DNA from: an uncultured Algibacter sp.
GTDB lineage: Bacteria; Bacteroidota; Bacteroidia; Flavobacteriales; Flavobacteriaceae
Assembly: GCF_947495675.1 (NCBI RefSeq)
Contig: NZ_CANLZX010000013.1
Span: forward strand, 60,886-124,885
Reading direction: 5' to 3'
DNA length: 64,000 nucleotides
Part shown: in pieces, positions 26,507 through 36,082 of the stretch
Numbering within the stretch: position 1 is the first letter of the stretch
Layout of the letters: each line of letters begins with the position of its first letter
The notes under the pieces: model-generated
The model's input: the letters and a program-made list of their open reading frames with translations, nothing else
Databases searched by the model: none
What the model was told of the DNA's origin: nothing
Position numbers and translations under genes: made by a program

Positions 26507-28066
26507 TTATTGTTGTTGAGGTTCTTCTTCCTGTTGTTGTGACTGTGGTTGTTCTGGTTGTTTAAATAAATCTAAATAAGCTTCGCCTAAATAATCTATA
26601 ACATGACTAGAAATTAAACTCTGATAACCAAAATCTTCAACTGCTATATCTGCAGATTTCCCATGTAAATAAACTCCAATAATAGTTGCTACTAGAGGAT
26701 TATAACCTTGAGAAATTAAACCAGTAATTATTCCTGTTAAAACATCTCCGCTGCCTGCAGTAGATAATCCTGGATTGCCTGTTGTATTAACATAAAGTTT
26801 ATCTTCATAAACAGTAATACTATTTGCGCCTTTAACTAATATAATTACTTTGTGTTTTTTTGAAAAAGCTTTTATTTTATTCAATTTATCAAAATCATCT
26901 TTCCAAGATCCAATTAAGCGCTCTAACTCTTTAGGGTGTGGTGTTAAAATTGTGGCTTCTGGTAATAATTTTAATAACGATTTCTTTTTTGAAAGTATAT
27001 TAATACCATCGGCATCAATAACTAAAGGAGATTTGTTAGTTTTTAAAAAAGCAGTAAAAGCAGCTATCGTTTTAGTATCAAGCCCTGCTCCTATTCCAAA
27101 AGCAACAACCGTAGGTTCTATATCAAATTTTATTGAAGTTATTTTTTCTTCATCATTATCTGTAATAACCATAGCTTCTGGAAAAGACGCTTGTAAAGCA
27201 TGATAACCACATTTAGGGATATAAGCTGTAATTAAACCAGCACCAGCTGATAAAGCCGCTCTACTTGCTAAGGTTACGGCCCCTATTTTACCATAACTAC
27301 CTCCAATTATTAATGAATGGCCAAACTGCCCTTTGTGCGAAAATTTTTCTCTTGGAATGTGATTTGGTAATACTTCTAGTTTTCCAATTAATTCTACCTC
27401 AGTTTGTGTAGTAAATAAAAACTCTTGGTCTAAACCAATATCCAAAACCTCCCATTGCACAGTATATTTTGCAGTTTCAGGTAAAAAGAACACCAATTTT
27501 GGTGAGGCAAAACTTAAAGTAAATCCAGCCCAAACTACAGCATCTTCGTCTTCTACAGCCTTATCAGGATAAAGACCAGATGGAATATCTATGGCTAAGG
27601 TAAACGCTTTACTTTCTCTAAAACGCATAAATAAATTCTTAACCCATTCATCTATAGGTCTATTTAAACCAATACCAAATACAGCATCAACAATAATATC
27701 ATCTGGGTGTATCTCAGGAAAATCGTCTGAACAACTTAAAAGTACAGGCCATTTTTTTGTAACATTTTTAATTCTATCATAATTAATTAAAAAATCTTTA
27801 GACCGTTTATCGCTACAATTAATAATATAAGTGTTTACATTATAACCGTGTGTAATGAGATGGCGTGCTAAAACAAGTCCATCACCACCATTATTTCCTA
27901 TACCACAAAATACATGTACAGGTACTTGAGCACCTTGCATTCTTGTATGTATCCAGTTAAAAATTTGAGTACCAGCGCGCTCCATTAAATCTGTTGATGT
28001 AATTTTTTGTCTTTCAGCGGTTAGTTTATCACCCTCGTAAATCTGTTCTTTAGAAAACACTTTCAT
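26507..28066 (-). CDS. nnr: Bifunctional NAD(P)H-hydrate epimerase / ADP-dependent dehydratase
   Basis: This 519-residue fusion repairs hydrated NAD(P)H. The N-terminal YjeF domain has 'CGIGNNGGDGLVLARHL' (about 54-70) and the Rossmann epimerase site (VDAVFGIGLNRP). The C-terminal carbohydrate-kinase-like domain has 'SHKGQFGHSLIIGGSYGKIG', 'VIDADGINIL' and the catalytic 'GSGDVLTGIITG'. A Gln/Glu/Pro-rich tail of about 18 residues (PEQPQSQQQEEEPQQ) has no counterpart in the core family and is probably disordered. Confidence 0.95.
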   Translation of the reverse strand: MKVFSKEQIYEGDKLTAERQKITSTDLMERAGTQIFNWIHTRMQGAQVPVHVFCGIGNNGGDGLVLARHLITHGYNVNTYIINCSDKRSKDFLINYDRIKNVTKKWPVLLSCSDDFPEIHPDDIIVDAVFGIGLNRPIDEWVKNLFMRFRESKAFTLAIDIPSGLYPDKAVEDEDAVVWAGFTLSFASPKLVFFLPETAKYTVQWEVLDIGLDQEFLFTTQTEVELIGKLEVLPNHIPREKFSHKGQFGHSLIIGGSYGKIGAVTLASRAALSAGAGLITAYIPKCGYHALQASFPEAMVITDNDEEKITSIKFDIEPTVVAFGIGAGLDTKTIAAFTAFLKTNKSPLVIDADGINILSKKKSLLKLLPEATILTPHPKELERLIGSWKDDFDKLNKIKAFSKKHKVIILVKGANSITVYEDKLYVNTTGNPGLSTAGSGDVLTGIITGLISQGYNPLVATIIGVYLHGKSADIAVEDFGYQSLISSHVIDYLGEAYLDLFKQPEQPQSQQQEEEPQQQ

Positions 28067-28187
28067 ATTTGTAATTATAGATTTTTCATTTCTTATAACA
28101 ATTAGTCGTTTTTTTTAAACGAATAGTGATTGAAGATAAGAATTTTGTAAAAAAGTTATTTTAGTTTTTTTATAAGGCTAAATGTAA

Positions 28188-28195
28188 TACTTTTG
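28188..28195 (+). promoter_or_regulatory. -7 element TACTTTTG of the thr operon
   Basis: TACTTTTG matches TAnnTTTG and lies 20 bp before the leader ORF and 213 bp before thrA. This leaves a long transcribed leader. Confidence 0.6.
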
Positions 28196-28215
28196 AAGAG
28201 TATTATATAACTATA

Positions 28216-28323
28216 ATGAATCATTTCAACCAAAATATACTTCAATTTGTGTCTTTTTTAAAAAAAGAGACAATATCTATTTTTGGTACAACAACAAATA
28301 CTACAACCCTTTGGGGTTACTAG
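28216..28323 (+). CDS. Threonine-rich leader peptide of the thr operon
   Basis: ATG at 28216 opens 35 codons ending TAG at 28323. The end of the peptide reads GTTTNTTTLWGY: six of seven consecutive codons (28288-28308) are Thr, and one further Thr lies upstream. It lies between a promoter element and the bifunctional aspartokinase/homoserine dehydrogenase gene. This is the arrangement of classical amino-acid attenuators such as E. coli thrL, though the sequence is unrelated. Ribosome stalling at the Thr codons when Thr-tRNA is scarce would alter downstream RNA folding. Confidence 0.8.
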   Translation: MNHFNQNILQFVSFLKKETISIFGTTTNTTTLWGY

Positions 28324-28369
28324 TTATATATATTCCGCAGACTATTTTTGTAATTTCAAAAAATTACAA
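28300..28369 (+). promoter_or_regulatory. Candidate attenuator hairpins of the thr leader
   Basis: Hairpin 1 (28300-28324) pairs ACTA/TAGT and AACCC/GGGTT. Its 5' arm contains the last three Thr codons, so a stalled ribosome would open it. Hairpin 2 (28348-28369) pairs TTGTAATTT with AAATTACAA across a 4-nt loop and is followed by a short T-rich stretch. Hairpin 2 is AT-rich and a weak terminator. Which structure stops transcription, or blocks thrA translation, cannot be decided by eye. Confidence 0.55.
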
Positions 28370-28408
28370 TATTTCAAGTACTATTTTTAATTTACAATGC
28401 ATTAAAAC

Positions 28409-30853
28409 ATGAAAGTTTTAAAATTCGGAGGCACTTCGGTAGGCTCTTCAAAAAACATAAATAACGTTATAAATATTTTAGAAAGCTATGGTAAGACAGA
28501 TACCATTGCTTGTGTAGTTTCTGCAGTTGGTGGTATTACAGATAAATTACTTTTAGCAGGTAAACAAGCCCAAAATAAAGACCAAACTTTTTTAGAAACT
28601 TTTGAGGGAATTAAAGAAAGACACTTTAACATTATTAAAGAGTTAAACCCAGAAAACAACAAACCAATTTTAGCGTTTGTTGAAGAAAAATTAAATAGTT
28701 TAAAAAGTTTATTAGAAGGTATTTTTTTAATTAATGAATTATCTCCTAAAACATCAGATAAATTAGTAAGTTTTGGTGAATTACTATCATCTTTCATTAT
28801 AGCTGAAACTATGAAGAATAGAGGTTTGTCTACTGATGTGAAAAACTCACAGGAATTAGTTATTACAAACTCTAACTTTACTAAAGCAGAAGTAGATTAT
28901 AATATAACCAATCAAAATATTAAAGATTATTTTAAATCTGCTAAACAAAATATTACAATTTTACCTGGTTTTATTTCAAAATCTAAAATAGGAGAAATTA
29001 CAACGCTTGGTCGAGGTGGTTCAGATTTTACTGCAGCTATTGTAGCAGCGGCATTACATGTTGAACAGTTAGAAATTTGGACAGATGTAAGCGGTATGTT
29101 TACAACTAATCCAAAATTAGTAAAACAAGCCTACCCCATTGATAAAATTTCGTACCAAGAGGCTATGGAGTTGTCTCATTTTGGTGCTAAGGTATTGTAC
29201 CCACCAACGGTACAACCTGTTCTTAATTTAGAAATACCTATTCATATAAAAAATACTTTAGAACCTAATGCTGTTGGAACTATTATTTCAAATGAAGACA
29301 CAAAATCAACATCACCAGTAAAAGGTATAAGTAACATTAGTAATATTGCGTTGTTAACTTTAGAAGGTACGGGCATGGTTGGTATTCCTGGATTTTCAAA
29401 ACGTTTATTTGAAACCTTATCTCAAGAAAAAATAAATGTGATTATGATTACTCAAGCATCATCAGAGCATTCTATTTGTTTAGGTATTGAAGATAAAGAA
29501 GCCAATAATGCAAAATTGGCCATTGATGTCGCATTTGAAAATGAAATTGCTTTAGGAAAAATTGAACCTATAATTGTTGAAACGGGTTTATCTATTATTG
29601 CGCTAGTTGGTGATAATATGAAAAATCACCAAGGTATTAGCGGTAAAATGTTTAGTAGTTTAGGACGAAATAACATAAATATTAGAGCTATTGCACAAGG
29701 TGCTTCAGAAAAGAACATAACTGCTGTTATAGATGAGAAAGACGTAAAGAAAGCTTTAAATACCCTTCATGAACAGTTTTTTGAATCTAAAACAAAACAG
29801 CTTAATGTTTTTATAACTGGTGTTGGAAATGTTGGTGAACGTTTGGTTGAGCAAATTAAAAAGCAAAAGAAGTTTTTAAAAGATAATCTTAAAATCAATC
29901 TTAGAGTTATTGGTTTATCAAATTCTAGAAACATGATTTTTGATGAATCTGGAATTAATTTAAAAGATTGGAAAGAACAATTAGCCAAAGGTGAAAAAGC
30001 AACATTACAAGGCTTTTTTGAAAAAACAAAAGCATTAAATTTACGTAATAGTATTTTTGTAGATGTAACCGCAAATGCAGCAGTAGCAGGTTTGTATGCA
30101 CAATATTTAAAAGAAAGTATTGGCATTGTAGCTTGTAATAAAATAGCTTGTTCAAGTGATTTTAATAATTATAAAGAATTAAAAAGATTATCACTAGAGT
30201 ATAATGCTCCATTTTTATTTGAAACTAATGTTGGTGCAGGTTTACCTATTATCGATACACTAAGTAACTTAATTGCTTCTGGTGATAAAGTAAATTCAAT
30301 TCAAGCCGTTTTATCTGGAAGTTTAAATTTTGTTTTTAACAATTTTAATGATTCCACAAAATTTTATGATGTTGTAAAACAAGCTGGAGCAGAAGGCTAT
30401 ACAGAACCAGATCCAAGAATTGATTTAAGTGGTGTTGATGTAGCTCGTAAAATTTTAATTCTGGCTAGAGAAAGTGGCGTTGAAATGAATTTAGAAGACA
30501 TAGAAAACAAATCATTTCTATCTGAATCAGGTTTAAAAAGTGATAGTGTTGATGATTTTTATCAAACATTAATTGATGATGAAGCACACTATCAAAGTTT
30601 ATATGCTTCTGCTAAAGCGAACAATTGCCAATTAAAATATGTTGCTAAATTTGATAATGGTAAAGCAAATGTTAGTTTACAGGAAATACCAGTAGGTCAT
30701 CCATTTTATAATTTAGAAGGAAGTGATAATATTGTAATGTTCTATACTGAACGCTACCCTAAACAACCTATGATTATTAAAGGTGCTGGTGCAGGTGCAG
30801 AAGTTACTGCTTCTGGTCTATTTGCAGATATTATTAGACTTGGAAACGATTAA
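28409..30853 (+). CDS. thrA: Bifunctional aspartokinase / homoserine dehydrogenase I
   Basis: This 814-residue protein performs the first and third steps from aspartate to homoserine. The aspartokinase part opens with 'KFGGTSVGSSKNI' and has 'TLGRGGSDFTAAI'. Two ACT domains follow (about 310-460), the usual site of threonine feedback. The homoserine dehydrogenase part starts near 465 with the NAD(P) loop 'GVGNVG' (471-476) and has 'GYTEPDPRIDLSGVDVARK'. It is the first structural gene of thrABC, with spacings of 2 bp to thrB and thrC, so the three proteins are co-translated. Confidence 0.96.
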   Translation: MKVLKFGGTSVGSSKNINNVINILESYGKTDTIACVVSAVGGITDKLLLAGKQAQNKDQTFLETFEGIKERHFNIIKELNPENNKPILAFVEEKLNSLKSLLEGIFLINELSPKTSDKLVSFGELLSSFIIAETMKNRGLSTDVKNSQELVITNSNFTKAEVDYNITNQNIKDYFKSAKQNITILPGFISKSKIGEITTLGRGGSDFTAAIVAAALHVEQLEIWTDVSGMFTTNPKLVKQAYPIDKISYQEAMELSHFGAKVLYPPTVQPVLNLEIPIHIKNTLEPNAVGTIISNEDTKSTSPVKGISNISNIALLTLEGTGMVGIPGFSKRLFETLSQEKINVIMITQASSEHSICLGIEDKEANNAKLAIDVAFENEIALGKIEPIIVETGLSIIALVGDNMKNHQGISGKMFSSLGRNNINIRAIAQGASEKNITAVIDEKDVKKALNTLHEQFFESKTKQLNVFITGVGNVGERLVEQIKKQKKFLKDNLKINLRVIGLSNSRNMIFDESGINLKDWKEQLAKGEKATLQGFFEKTKALNLRNSIFVDVTANAAVAGLYAQYLKESIGIVACNKIACSSDFNNYKELKRLSLEYNAPFLFETNVGAGLPIIDTLSNLIASGDKVNSIQAVLSGSLNFVFNNFNDSTKFYDVVKQAGAEGYTEPDPRIDLSGVDVARKILILARESGVEMNLEDIENKSFLSESGLKSDSVDDFYQTLIDDEAHYQSLYASAKANNCQLKYVAKFDNGKANVSLQEIPVGHPFYNLEGSDNIVMFYTERYPKQPMIIKGAGAGAEVTASGLFADIIRLGND

Positions 30854-30855
30854 CA

Positions 30856-31779
30856 ATGAACGAAATAAAAATATTTTCTCCAGCAACGGTAGCTAATGTA
30901 GCTTGTGGTTTTGATGTTTTAGGCTTCTGCTTAGATAGTGTTGGCGATGAGATGGTAATAAGAAAAACCGATAAAAAAGGTATTCATATTACTAAAATTG
31001 AAAATTTTAATTTGCCTTTTGAAGCAGAATTAAATGTTGCAGGCGTATCTGCCTTAGCAATGTATAATGCTATTGATGTAGATTTTGGTTTTGAAATTGA
31101 AATTTATAAAAATATAAAACCCGGAAGTGGCATTGGAAGTAGTGCTGCAAGTGCCGTTGGGAGTGTTTTTGGCATGAATGAACTTTTAGGGAAACCATTC
31201 AATAAAACACAACTTACAGAATTTGCCATTAAAGGCGAAGCATTAGCTAGTAAATGTGAACATGCCGATAATCTTGCTCCTGCCCTTTTTGGTGGTTTTA
31301 CTTTAGTTAAGAGTATTTCTCCTTTACAGATTTTAGAAATACCTTCACCAAACGATTTATATGCTACCATTATACATCCACAAATTGAAATTAAAACTTC
31401 AGAATCTAGAGCAATTCTACCAAAAGTAGTAGCCTTAAGTAAAGCAATTGAACAATGGGCGAATTTAGGAAGTTTGGTACATGCATTGCATACAAGTAAT
31501 TACGAATTAATAAGTAACTCACTAAACGATGTAATTGTAGAGCCATACAGAAGTCAATTAATACCGTATTTTAATGATGTTAAAAAAGCAGTATTAAAAG
31601 CTGGTGCTTTAGGTTGTGGTATCTCTGGTTCTGGACCATCAATATTTTCTTTAAATAAAGGATTAGAAACAGCCAATAAAGTAAAAGATGCTATGCAAAA
31701 TGTATATTCTAAAACAGGAATTACATTCGATATACATGTGTCTAAAATCAACACTCAAGGTGTTAAAATAATTGATTAA
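30856..31779 (+). CDS. thrB: Homoserine kinase
   Basis: This 307-residue GHMP kinase has the ATP-binding motif 'KPGSGIGSSAASAVGS' (about 88-103) and the C-terminal glycine-rich 'GCGISGSGPSIFSL'. It phosphorylates homoserine for threonine synthase. Its gene begins 2 bp after thrA stops. Confidence 0.96.
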   Translation: MNEIKIFSPATVANVACGFDVLGFCLDSVGDEMVIRKTDKKGIHITKIENFNLPFEAELNVAGVSALAMYNAIDVDFGFEIEIYKNIKPGSGIGSSAASAVGSVFGMNELLGKPFNKTQLTEFAIKGEALASKCEHADNLAPALFGGFTLVKSISPLQILEIPSPNDLYATIIHPQIEIKTSESRAILPKVVALSKAIEQWANLGSLVHALHTSNYELISNSLNDVIVEPYRSQLIPYFNDVKKAVLKAGALGCGISGSGPSIFSLNKGLETANKVKDAMQNVYSKTGITFDIHVSKINTQGVKIID

Positions 31780-31781
31780 AA

Positions 31782-33074
31782 ATGAATTACTATTCACTTA
31801 ACCATAAAGCTCCTAATACATCATTTAAACATGCTGTAATAAAAGGCTTAGCTCCAGATAAAGGGTTGTATTTCCCAGAAAGTATTACTCCTTTACCAAA
31901 ATCATTTTGGGATAATTTTGATAATTTATCCTATTCTGAAATTGCTTTTCAAGCAATTAAACAATTTGTGACTCCAGAAATTCCAGAGGAAGTTTTAAAA
32001 ACTATTGTTGAAGAAACTCTTTATTTTGATTTTCCTGTTGTAAAGTTAAACGACCAAATTTCAACTTTAGAGTTGTTTCATGGTCCAACCATGGCATTTA
32101 AAGATGTTGGTGCGCGTTTTATGGCGCGTTGTTTAGGGTATTTTAATAAAGATAATACTAACGAGGTAACTGTTTTAGTCGCTACTTCTGGTGATACTGG
32201 CGGTGCGGTTGCTAATGGCTTTTTAGGTGTAAAAGGCGTAAATGTTGTTATTCTTTATCCTAGCGGAAAAGTGAGTGATATACAAGAAATGCAATTAACA
32301 ACTTTAGGTCAAAACATTAAAGCTTTAGAAGTTAATGGTACGTTTGATGATTGTCAAGCCATGGTGAAAACGGCATTTTTAGATGATACACTAACAAGTA
32401 AAATGCAGCTAACTTCTGCAAACTCTATTAATGTTGCACGTTGGTTACCGCAATTGTTTTATTTTATGTTTGCTTATAAGCAATTACATAAACAACATAA
32501 TGATATTGTGTTTTCTGTACCTAGTGGTAATTTTGGTAATGTTTGTGCAGGTATGATGGCACAGAAATTAGGTTTACCTATTAAGCATTTTATAGCATCC
32601 AACAATGCTAATAATGTCGTGACTCGTTACTTAACTTCTAAGTTATACGAGCCTAAACCATCAGTTCAAACTATTAGTAACGCTATGGATGTAGGGGCGC
32701 CAAGTAATTTTATTAGAATTCAAGAAATTTATAAAAATAATTTTGAAGAATTAAAAACGAATCTGTCTTCTTACAGTTTCTCAGATAACGAAACTCGCCA
32801 AGCTATGTTAGAAATTTACAATAGCTACAATTATGTGGCCGATCCTCATGGGGCTGTTGGTTATTTAGGTTGTAAATCGCATTTAGAGCATCATCCTAAT
32901 GCGCATTGTGTATTTTTAGAAACAGCACACCCAACTAAATTTTTAGATGTTGTTGAAGAGGTAATCAATGAAAAACAACCATTACCAGAACAAATTCAAT
33001 CAGTAATGGGTAAAGAGAAAGCGTCTGTAGTAATTTCTACTTACGAAGATCTAAAAGATTTTTTGCTTAATTAA
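31782..33074 (+). CDS. thrC: Threonine synthase
   Basis: This 430-residue PLP enzyme has its Schiff-base lysine in 'GPTMAFKDVGARF' (Lys107), the phosphate loop 'ATSGDTGGAVANG' and the N-terminal 'DKGLYFPESI' typical of bacterial class II threonine synthases. It completes the pathway from aspartate to threonine. Confidence 0.96.
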   Translation: MNYYSLNHKAPNTSFKHAVIKGLAPDKGLYFPESITPLPKSFWDNFDNLSYSEIAFQAIKQFVTPEIPEEVLKTIVEETLYFDFPVVKLNDQISTLELFHGPTMAFKDVGARFMARCLGYFNKDNTNEVTVLVATSGDTGGAVANGFLGVKGVNVVILYPSGKVSDIQEMQLTTLGQNIKALEVNGTFDDCQAMVKTAFLDDTLTSKMQLTSANSINVARWLPQLFYFMFAYKQLHKQHNDIVFSVPSGNFGNVCAGMMAQKLGLPIKHFIASNNANNVVTRYLTSKLYEPKPSVQTISNAMDVGAPSNFIRIQEIYKNNFEELKTNLSSYSFSDNETRQAMLEIYNSYNYVADPHGAVGYLGCKSHLEHHPNAHCVFLETAHPTKFLDVVEEVINEKQPLPEQIQSVMGKEKASVVISTYEDLKDFLLN

Positions 33075-33078
33075 ATTT

Positions 33079-33318
33079 ATGACAACAATAGACTGGATAG
33101 GTTTTTTAGGTGTTTTTCAAATACTTCTTGCCTATGCATTAAACATATTAGGCAAAGTCGGTAATAATGATTTGTCCTTTATACTTCTTAATGTTTTTGG
33201 GGCTTCTATGGCGTGTTTAGCATCTATACTTTTAAACTATTGGCCTTTTATTATTTTAGAAGCAGTTTGGACTTTAGTATCACTTTATGCATTGCTAAAA
33301 TTGAAGAAAAAAAACTAA
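33079..33318 (+). CDS. Small CBU_0592-like membrane protein
   Basis: This 79-residue protein has three hydrophobic segments (IGFLGVFQILLAYALNILG, LLNVFGASMACLASILL, FIILEAVWTLVSLYALL) and a basic tail. The pattern matches the CBU_0592 family of small membrane proteins of unknown function. It starts 4 bp after thrC, so it is probably transcribed with the thr operon, perhaps only by proximity. Confidence 0.75.
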   Translation: MTTIDWIGFLGVFQILLAYALNILGKVGNNDLSFILLNVFGASMACLASILLNYWPFIILEAVWTLVSLYALLKLKKKN

Positions 33319-33357
33319 ATTAATTTTTTTAGAAAAAGAATAACTTATAAATAGTGT

Positions 33358-33789
33358 ATGAAACATATATTTCTAAATATATTATTGTTGATTTTAGTAA
33401 TTTCTTGCGCATCTGATGATAAAGAAGAAATACTAAGTTTAAATGAAAAAATTCTAGTAGGTTCATGGAATTTTCAAAGACACGGAGAAACATGTTCCAA
33501 TGGCTTTGATTTAGATGAAGGTGGCGCTTATCAATTTATGTTTTTAAAAGATAATACAGTTTCATTTACTGATCCAGGTTATTTAACGAGTTCTTATTAT
33601 GAATTAACTGAAAATATTTTAATTCTAGAAACAATTTACACACTTCCTTCAGGAAGTAAAAGAAAGTTTGTTGGAAACTACATTTTTTCTGAAGTTGATG
33701 AAAGTTTTACAGGAAGCAATACATTTACGGCCTATAATGATACTGAAACCCTTTGGACTTGCGAGGGAACTACAAGTATTTTCAAGTAA
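33358..33789 (+). CDS. Lipocalin-like lipoprotein
   Basis: This 143-residue protein has a lipobox (VISCAS, Cys17) and a short beta barrel-like body starting 'ILVGSWNFQRHGE', ending near 'WTCEGTTSIFK'. It resembles Bacteroidota lipocalin-like (DUF4923/PF13648-type) lipoproteins. Two cysteines in the mature part (GETCSNG and WTCEG) may form a disulfide. Function unknown. Confidence 0.75.
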   Translation: MKHIFLNILLLILVISCASDDKEEILSLNEKILVGSWNFQRHGETCSNGFDLDEGGAYQFMFLKDNTVSFTDPGYLTSSYYELTENILILETIYTLPSGSKRKFVGNYIFSEVDESFTGSNTFTAYNDTETLWTCEGTTSIFK

Positions 33790-33885
33790 TCTAGAGTATT
33801 TATATAATATTATACTTTTAAATATTTACTACAACTTTAACAAACCTTTTAATTCTTCCACGAAAGTGTTATTATAAATTTTCAA

Positions 33886-33893
33886 TACATTTG
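33886..33893 (+). promoter_or_regulatory. -7 element TACATTTG before the gcvT unit
   Basis: TACATTTG lies 11 bp before the start codon of the 50-residue membrane peptide, so the transcript leader is very short. Confidence 0.6.
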
Positions 33894-33904
33894 TTTTCAT
33901 TAAT

Positions 33905-34057
33905 ATGGAAAACATTTTAATTGGAATAATTAAGTTTTTTGGCAATACTATTGAGGGCTTTATTACAGCATTACCCGCTCGAAAAGGATTATTGCTTGGA
34001 TTGTGCATTCTAATTATTTGTTTTACTATAGTTTTTATTTTAACTAAAGATTTTTAG
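33905..34057 (+). CDS. 50-residue single-span membrane peptide, coupled to gcvT
   Basis: ATG at 33905 opens 50 codons whose TAG is followed directly by the ATG of gcvT at 34058, with no spacer. The second half is a strong transmembrane segment (LLLGLCILIICFTIVFI) flanked by Arg-Lys before and Lys-Asp-Phe after. The first half is amphipathic (IGIIKFFGNTIEGFI). A promoter element sits immediately upstream. The position suggests translational coupling with gcvT. I know no family for it. Confidence 0.7.
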   Translation: MENILIGIIKFFGNTIEGFITALPARKGLLLGLCILIICFTIVFILTKDF

Positions 34058-35140
34058 ATGAAAAACACAGCGTTAACAGAGACCCATAAAGCTCTTGGAG
34101 CCAAAATAGTGCCCTTTGCAGGGTATAATATGCCTGTACAATATGAAGGCGTAAACATAGAGCATGAAACAGTTAGAAATGCCGTTGGTGTGTTTGATGT
34201 ATCACATATGGGTGAGTTTTTAATTGAAGGAGAACATGCTTTAGAACTCATACAAAAAGTAACAAGTAACGACGCTTCAAAATTAACTATTGGCAAAGCA
34301 CAATATAGTTGTTTGCCTAATGATAATGGTGGTATTGTAGACGATTTAATTGTGTATCGCCTAAAAGAAAACACTTATTTATTGGTTGTTAACGCAAGTA
34401 ATATTGAAAAAGATTGGAATTGGATTAAATCTAAAAACAATGCAGGCGCTACCATGCGCGATTTAAGTGAAGACTATTCACTTTTAGCCATTCAAGGACC
34501 AAAAGCTATTGAAGCGATGCAAAGTTTAACTAGTAAAGATTTATCCTCAATAAAGTTTTACAATTTTGTAATTGGAGATTTTGCTGGTATAGAGCATGTT
34601 ATTATATCTGCTACTGGGTATACTGGAAGTGGCGGATTTGAAATTTATTGTAAAAATTCTGAAGTAAAACAAATTTGGGATAAGGTATTAGAAGCTGGAG
34701 CAGATTTTGGAATAAAACCCATTGGTCTTGCAGCTCGTGATACCCTACGTTTAGAAATGGGTTATTGCCTTTACGGCAATGATATTGATGATACTACCTC
34801 GCCTATTGAGGCTGGTTTAGGATGGATAACAAAATTTACTAAAGAATTTACCAATTCTGTAGCTCTAAAAGCAGAAAAAGAACGTGGAGCTGAACGTAAA
34901 CTTGTTGCTTTTAAATTAGATGATCGAGGCATTCCACGTCATGGTTACGATATTGTAGATGGTAACGGTAATAAAATTGGCATTGTTACTTCTGGTACCA
35001 TGAGCCCGTCTTTAAGTAAAGGCATAGGTTTAGGTTATGTACCAGCAGTTTTTAGCGATGTAGATAGTAAAATTAATATTCAAATTAGAAAAAACGCTAT
35101 TCCTGCAACTGTGGTTAAATTACCGTTCTATAAAAACTAA
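34058..35140 (+). CDS. gcvT: Glycine cleavage system T protein (aminomethyltransferase)
   Basis: This 360-residue protein transfers the aminomethyl carbon of glycine to tetrahydrofolate. Typical segments are '[20 protein letters not shown]', '[10 protein letters not shown]', '[17 protein letters not shown]' and '[12 protein letters not shown]'. The other glycine cleavage genes (gcvH, gcvP) are not in this window, a usual scatter in Bacteroidota. It is followed 1 bp later by glutaminase. Confidence 0.96.
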   Translation: MKNTALTETHKALGAKIVPFAGYNMPVQYEGVNIEHETVRNAVGVFDVSHMGEFLIEGEHALELIQKVTSNDASKLTIGKAQYSCLPNDNGGIVDDLIVYRLKENTYLLVVNASNIEKDWNWIKSKNNAGATMRDLSEDYSLLAIQGPKAIEAMQSLTSKDLSSIKFYNFVIGDFAGIEHVIISATGYTGSGGFEIYCKNSEVKQIWDKVLEAGADFGIKPIGLAARDTLRLEMGYCLYGNDIDDTTSPIEAGLGWITKFTKEFTNSVALKAEKERGAERKLVAFKLDDRGIPRHGYDIVDGNGNKIGIVTSGTMSPSLSKGIGLGYVPAVFSDVDSKINIQIRKNAIPATVVKLPFYKN

Positions 35141-35141
35141 T

Positions 35142-36056
35142 ATGCCAGATTATCAAGCCATTTTAAACACTATTTATAGTGAAGCTATACAAGCATCAGA
35201 TAAAGGTATAGTAGCGTCTTATATACCAGAATTAGCACATATTGATATAAATAATTTCGGAATTCACTTAAGAACTTCCGAAGGTAAAAATTTTGGTGTA
35301 GGTGATTATAATAAACTGTTTTCTATACAAAGTATCTCTAAAGTTTTAGCGTTATCAAAGGCTATGGAATTAGTTGGCGAAGCTGTTTGGGACCGAGTTG
35401 ATGTTGAGCCTAGTGGTAATCCTTTTAATTTTTTAACACTTTTAGAAGTTGAAAATGGTATTCCTAGAAATCCATTAATTAATTCTGGTGCTATTGTAAT
35501 TTCAGACATATTGGTTTCAAAATTAAAAAACCCTAAAGACGATTTTTTAAATTACATAAGAGATTTAGTTAACGATAATAGTGTTAATTACAATATGGAT
35601 GTTGCTCAGTCTGAAAAAGCAACGGGTTTTAAAAATTATGCTGCAGCTAACCTTTTAAAGTCATTTAAGAATTTAAATAATCCTGTTGAAGAGGTGTTAG
35701 ATTTTTACTTCCATCAATGTTCAATAGAAATGACATGTAGCCAATTATCAAATGCTTTCTACTTATTTGCTAATAATGGATGTTGTTTAAGAAACAAATT
35801 ACATATAAACGACAGGCAAGTAAAACGTATTAATGCCATAATGCTTACGTGTGGGTTTTATGATGAAGCAGGAGAATTTGCTTTTGAAGTAGGTTTACCC
35901 GGAAAAAGTGGTGTTGGTGGTGGTATTGTAGCATTATTACCAGATAAATTTGTAATTACAACTTGGTCACCAGGACTCAATGTAAAAGGTAATTCAAAAT
36001 TAGGAATGCTGGCATTAGAACAGTTTACAACAAAAACTAAATTATCTATTTTCTAG
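35142..36056 (+). CDS. glsA: Glutaminase A
   Basis: This 304-residue beta-lactamase-fold enzyme converts glutamine to glutamate and ammonia. The catalytic Ser-x-x-Lys lies in 'SIQSISKVLALSKAM', with 'EPSGNPFNFL', 'PRNPLINSGAIV' and 'GLPGKSGVGGGIVALLP' as further family motifs. It starts one base after gcvT ends, suggesting shared transcription of two nitrogen-metabolism enzymes. Confidence 0.95.
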   Translation: MPDYQAILNTIYSEAIQASDKGIVASYIPELAHIDINNFGIHLRTSEGKNFGVGDYNKLFSIQSISKVLALSKAMELVGEAVWDRVDVEPSGNPFNFLTLLEVENGIPRNPLINSGAIVISDILVSKLKNPKDDFLNYIRDLVNDNSVNYNMDVAQSEKATGFKNYAAANLLKSFKNLNNPVEEVLDFYFHQCSIEMTCSQLSNAFYLFANNGCCLRNKLHINDRQVKRINAIMLTCGFYDEAGEFAFEVGLPGKSGVGGGIVALLPDKFVITTWSPGLNVKGNSKLGMLALEQFTTKTKLSIF

Positions 36057-36082
36057 AAATCTTCAATTTTGAAGTTTGATTA

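Noticed and set aside
28216..28323. An independent small membrane or toxin protein in place of a leader peptide
   Set aside because: The hydrophobic stretch is short and interrupted. The run of Thr codons immediately before a threonine operon is better explained by regulation.
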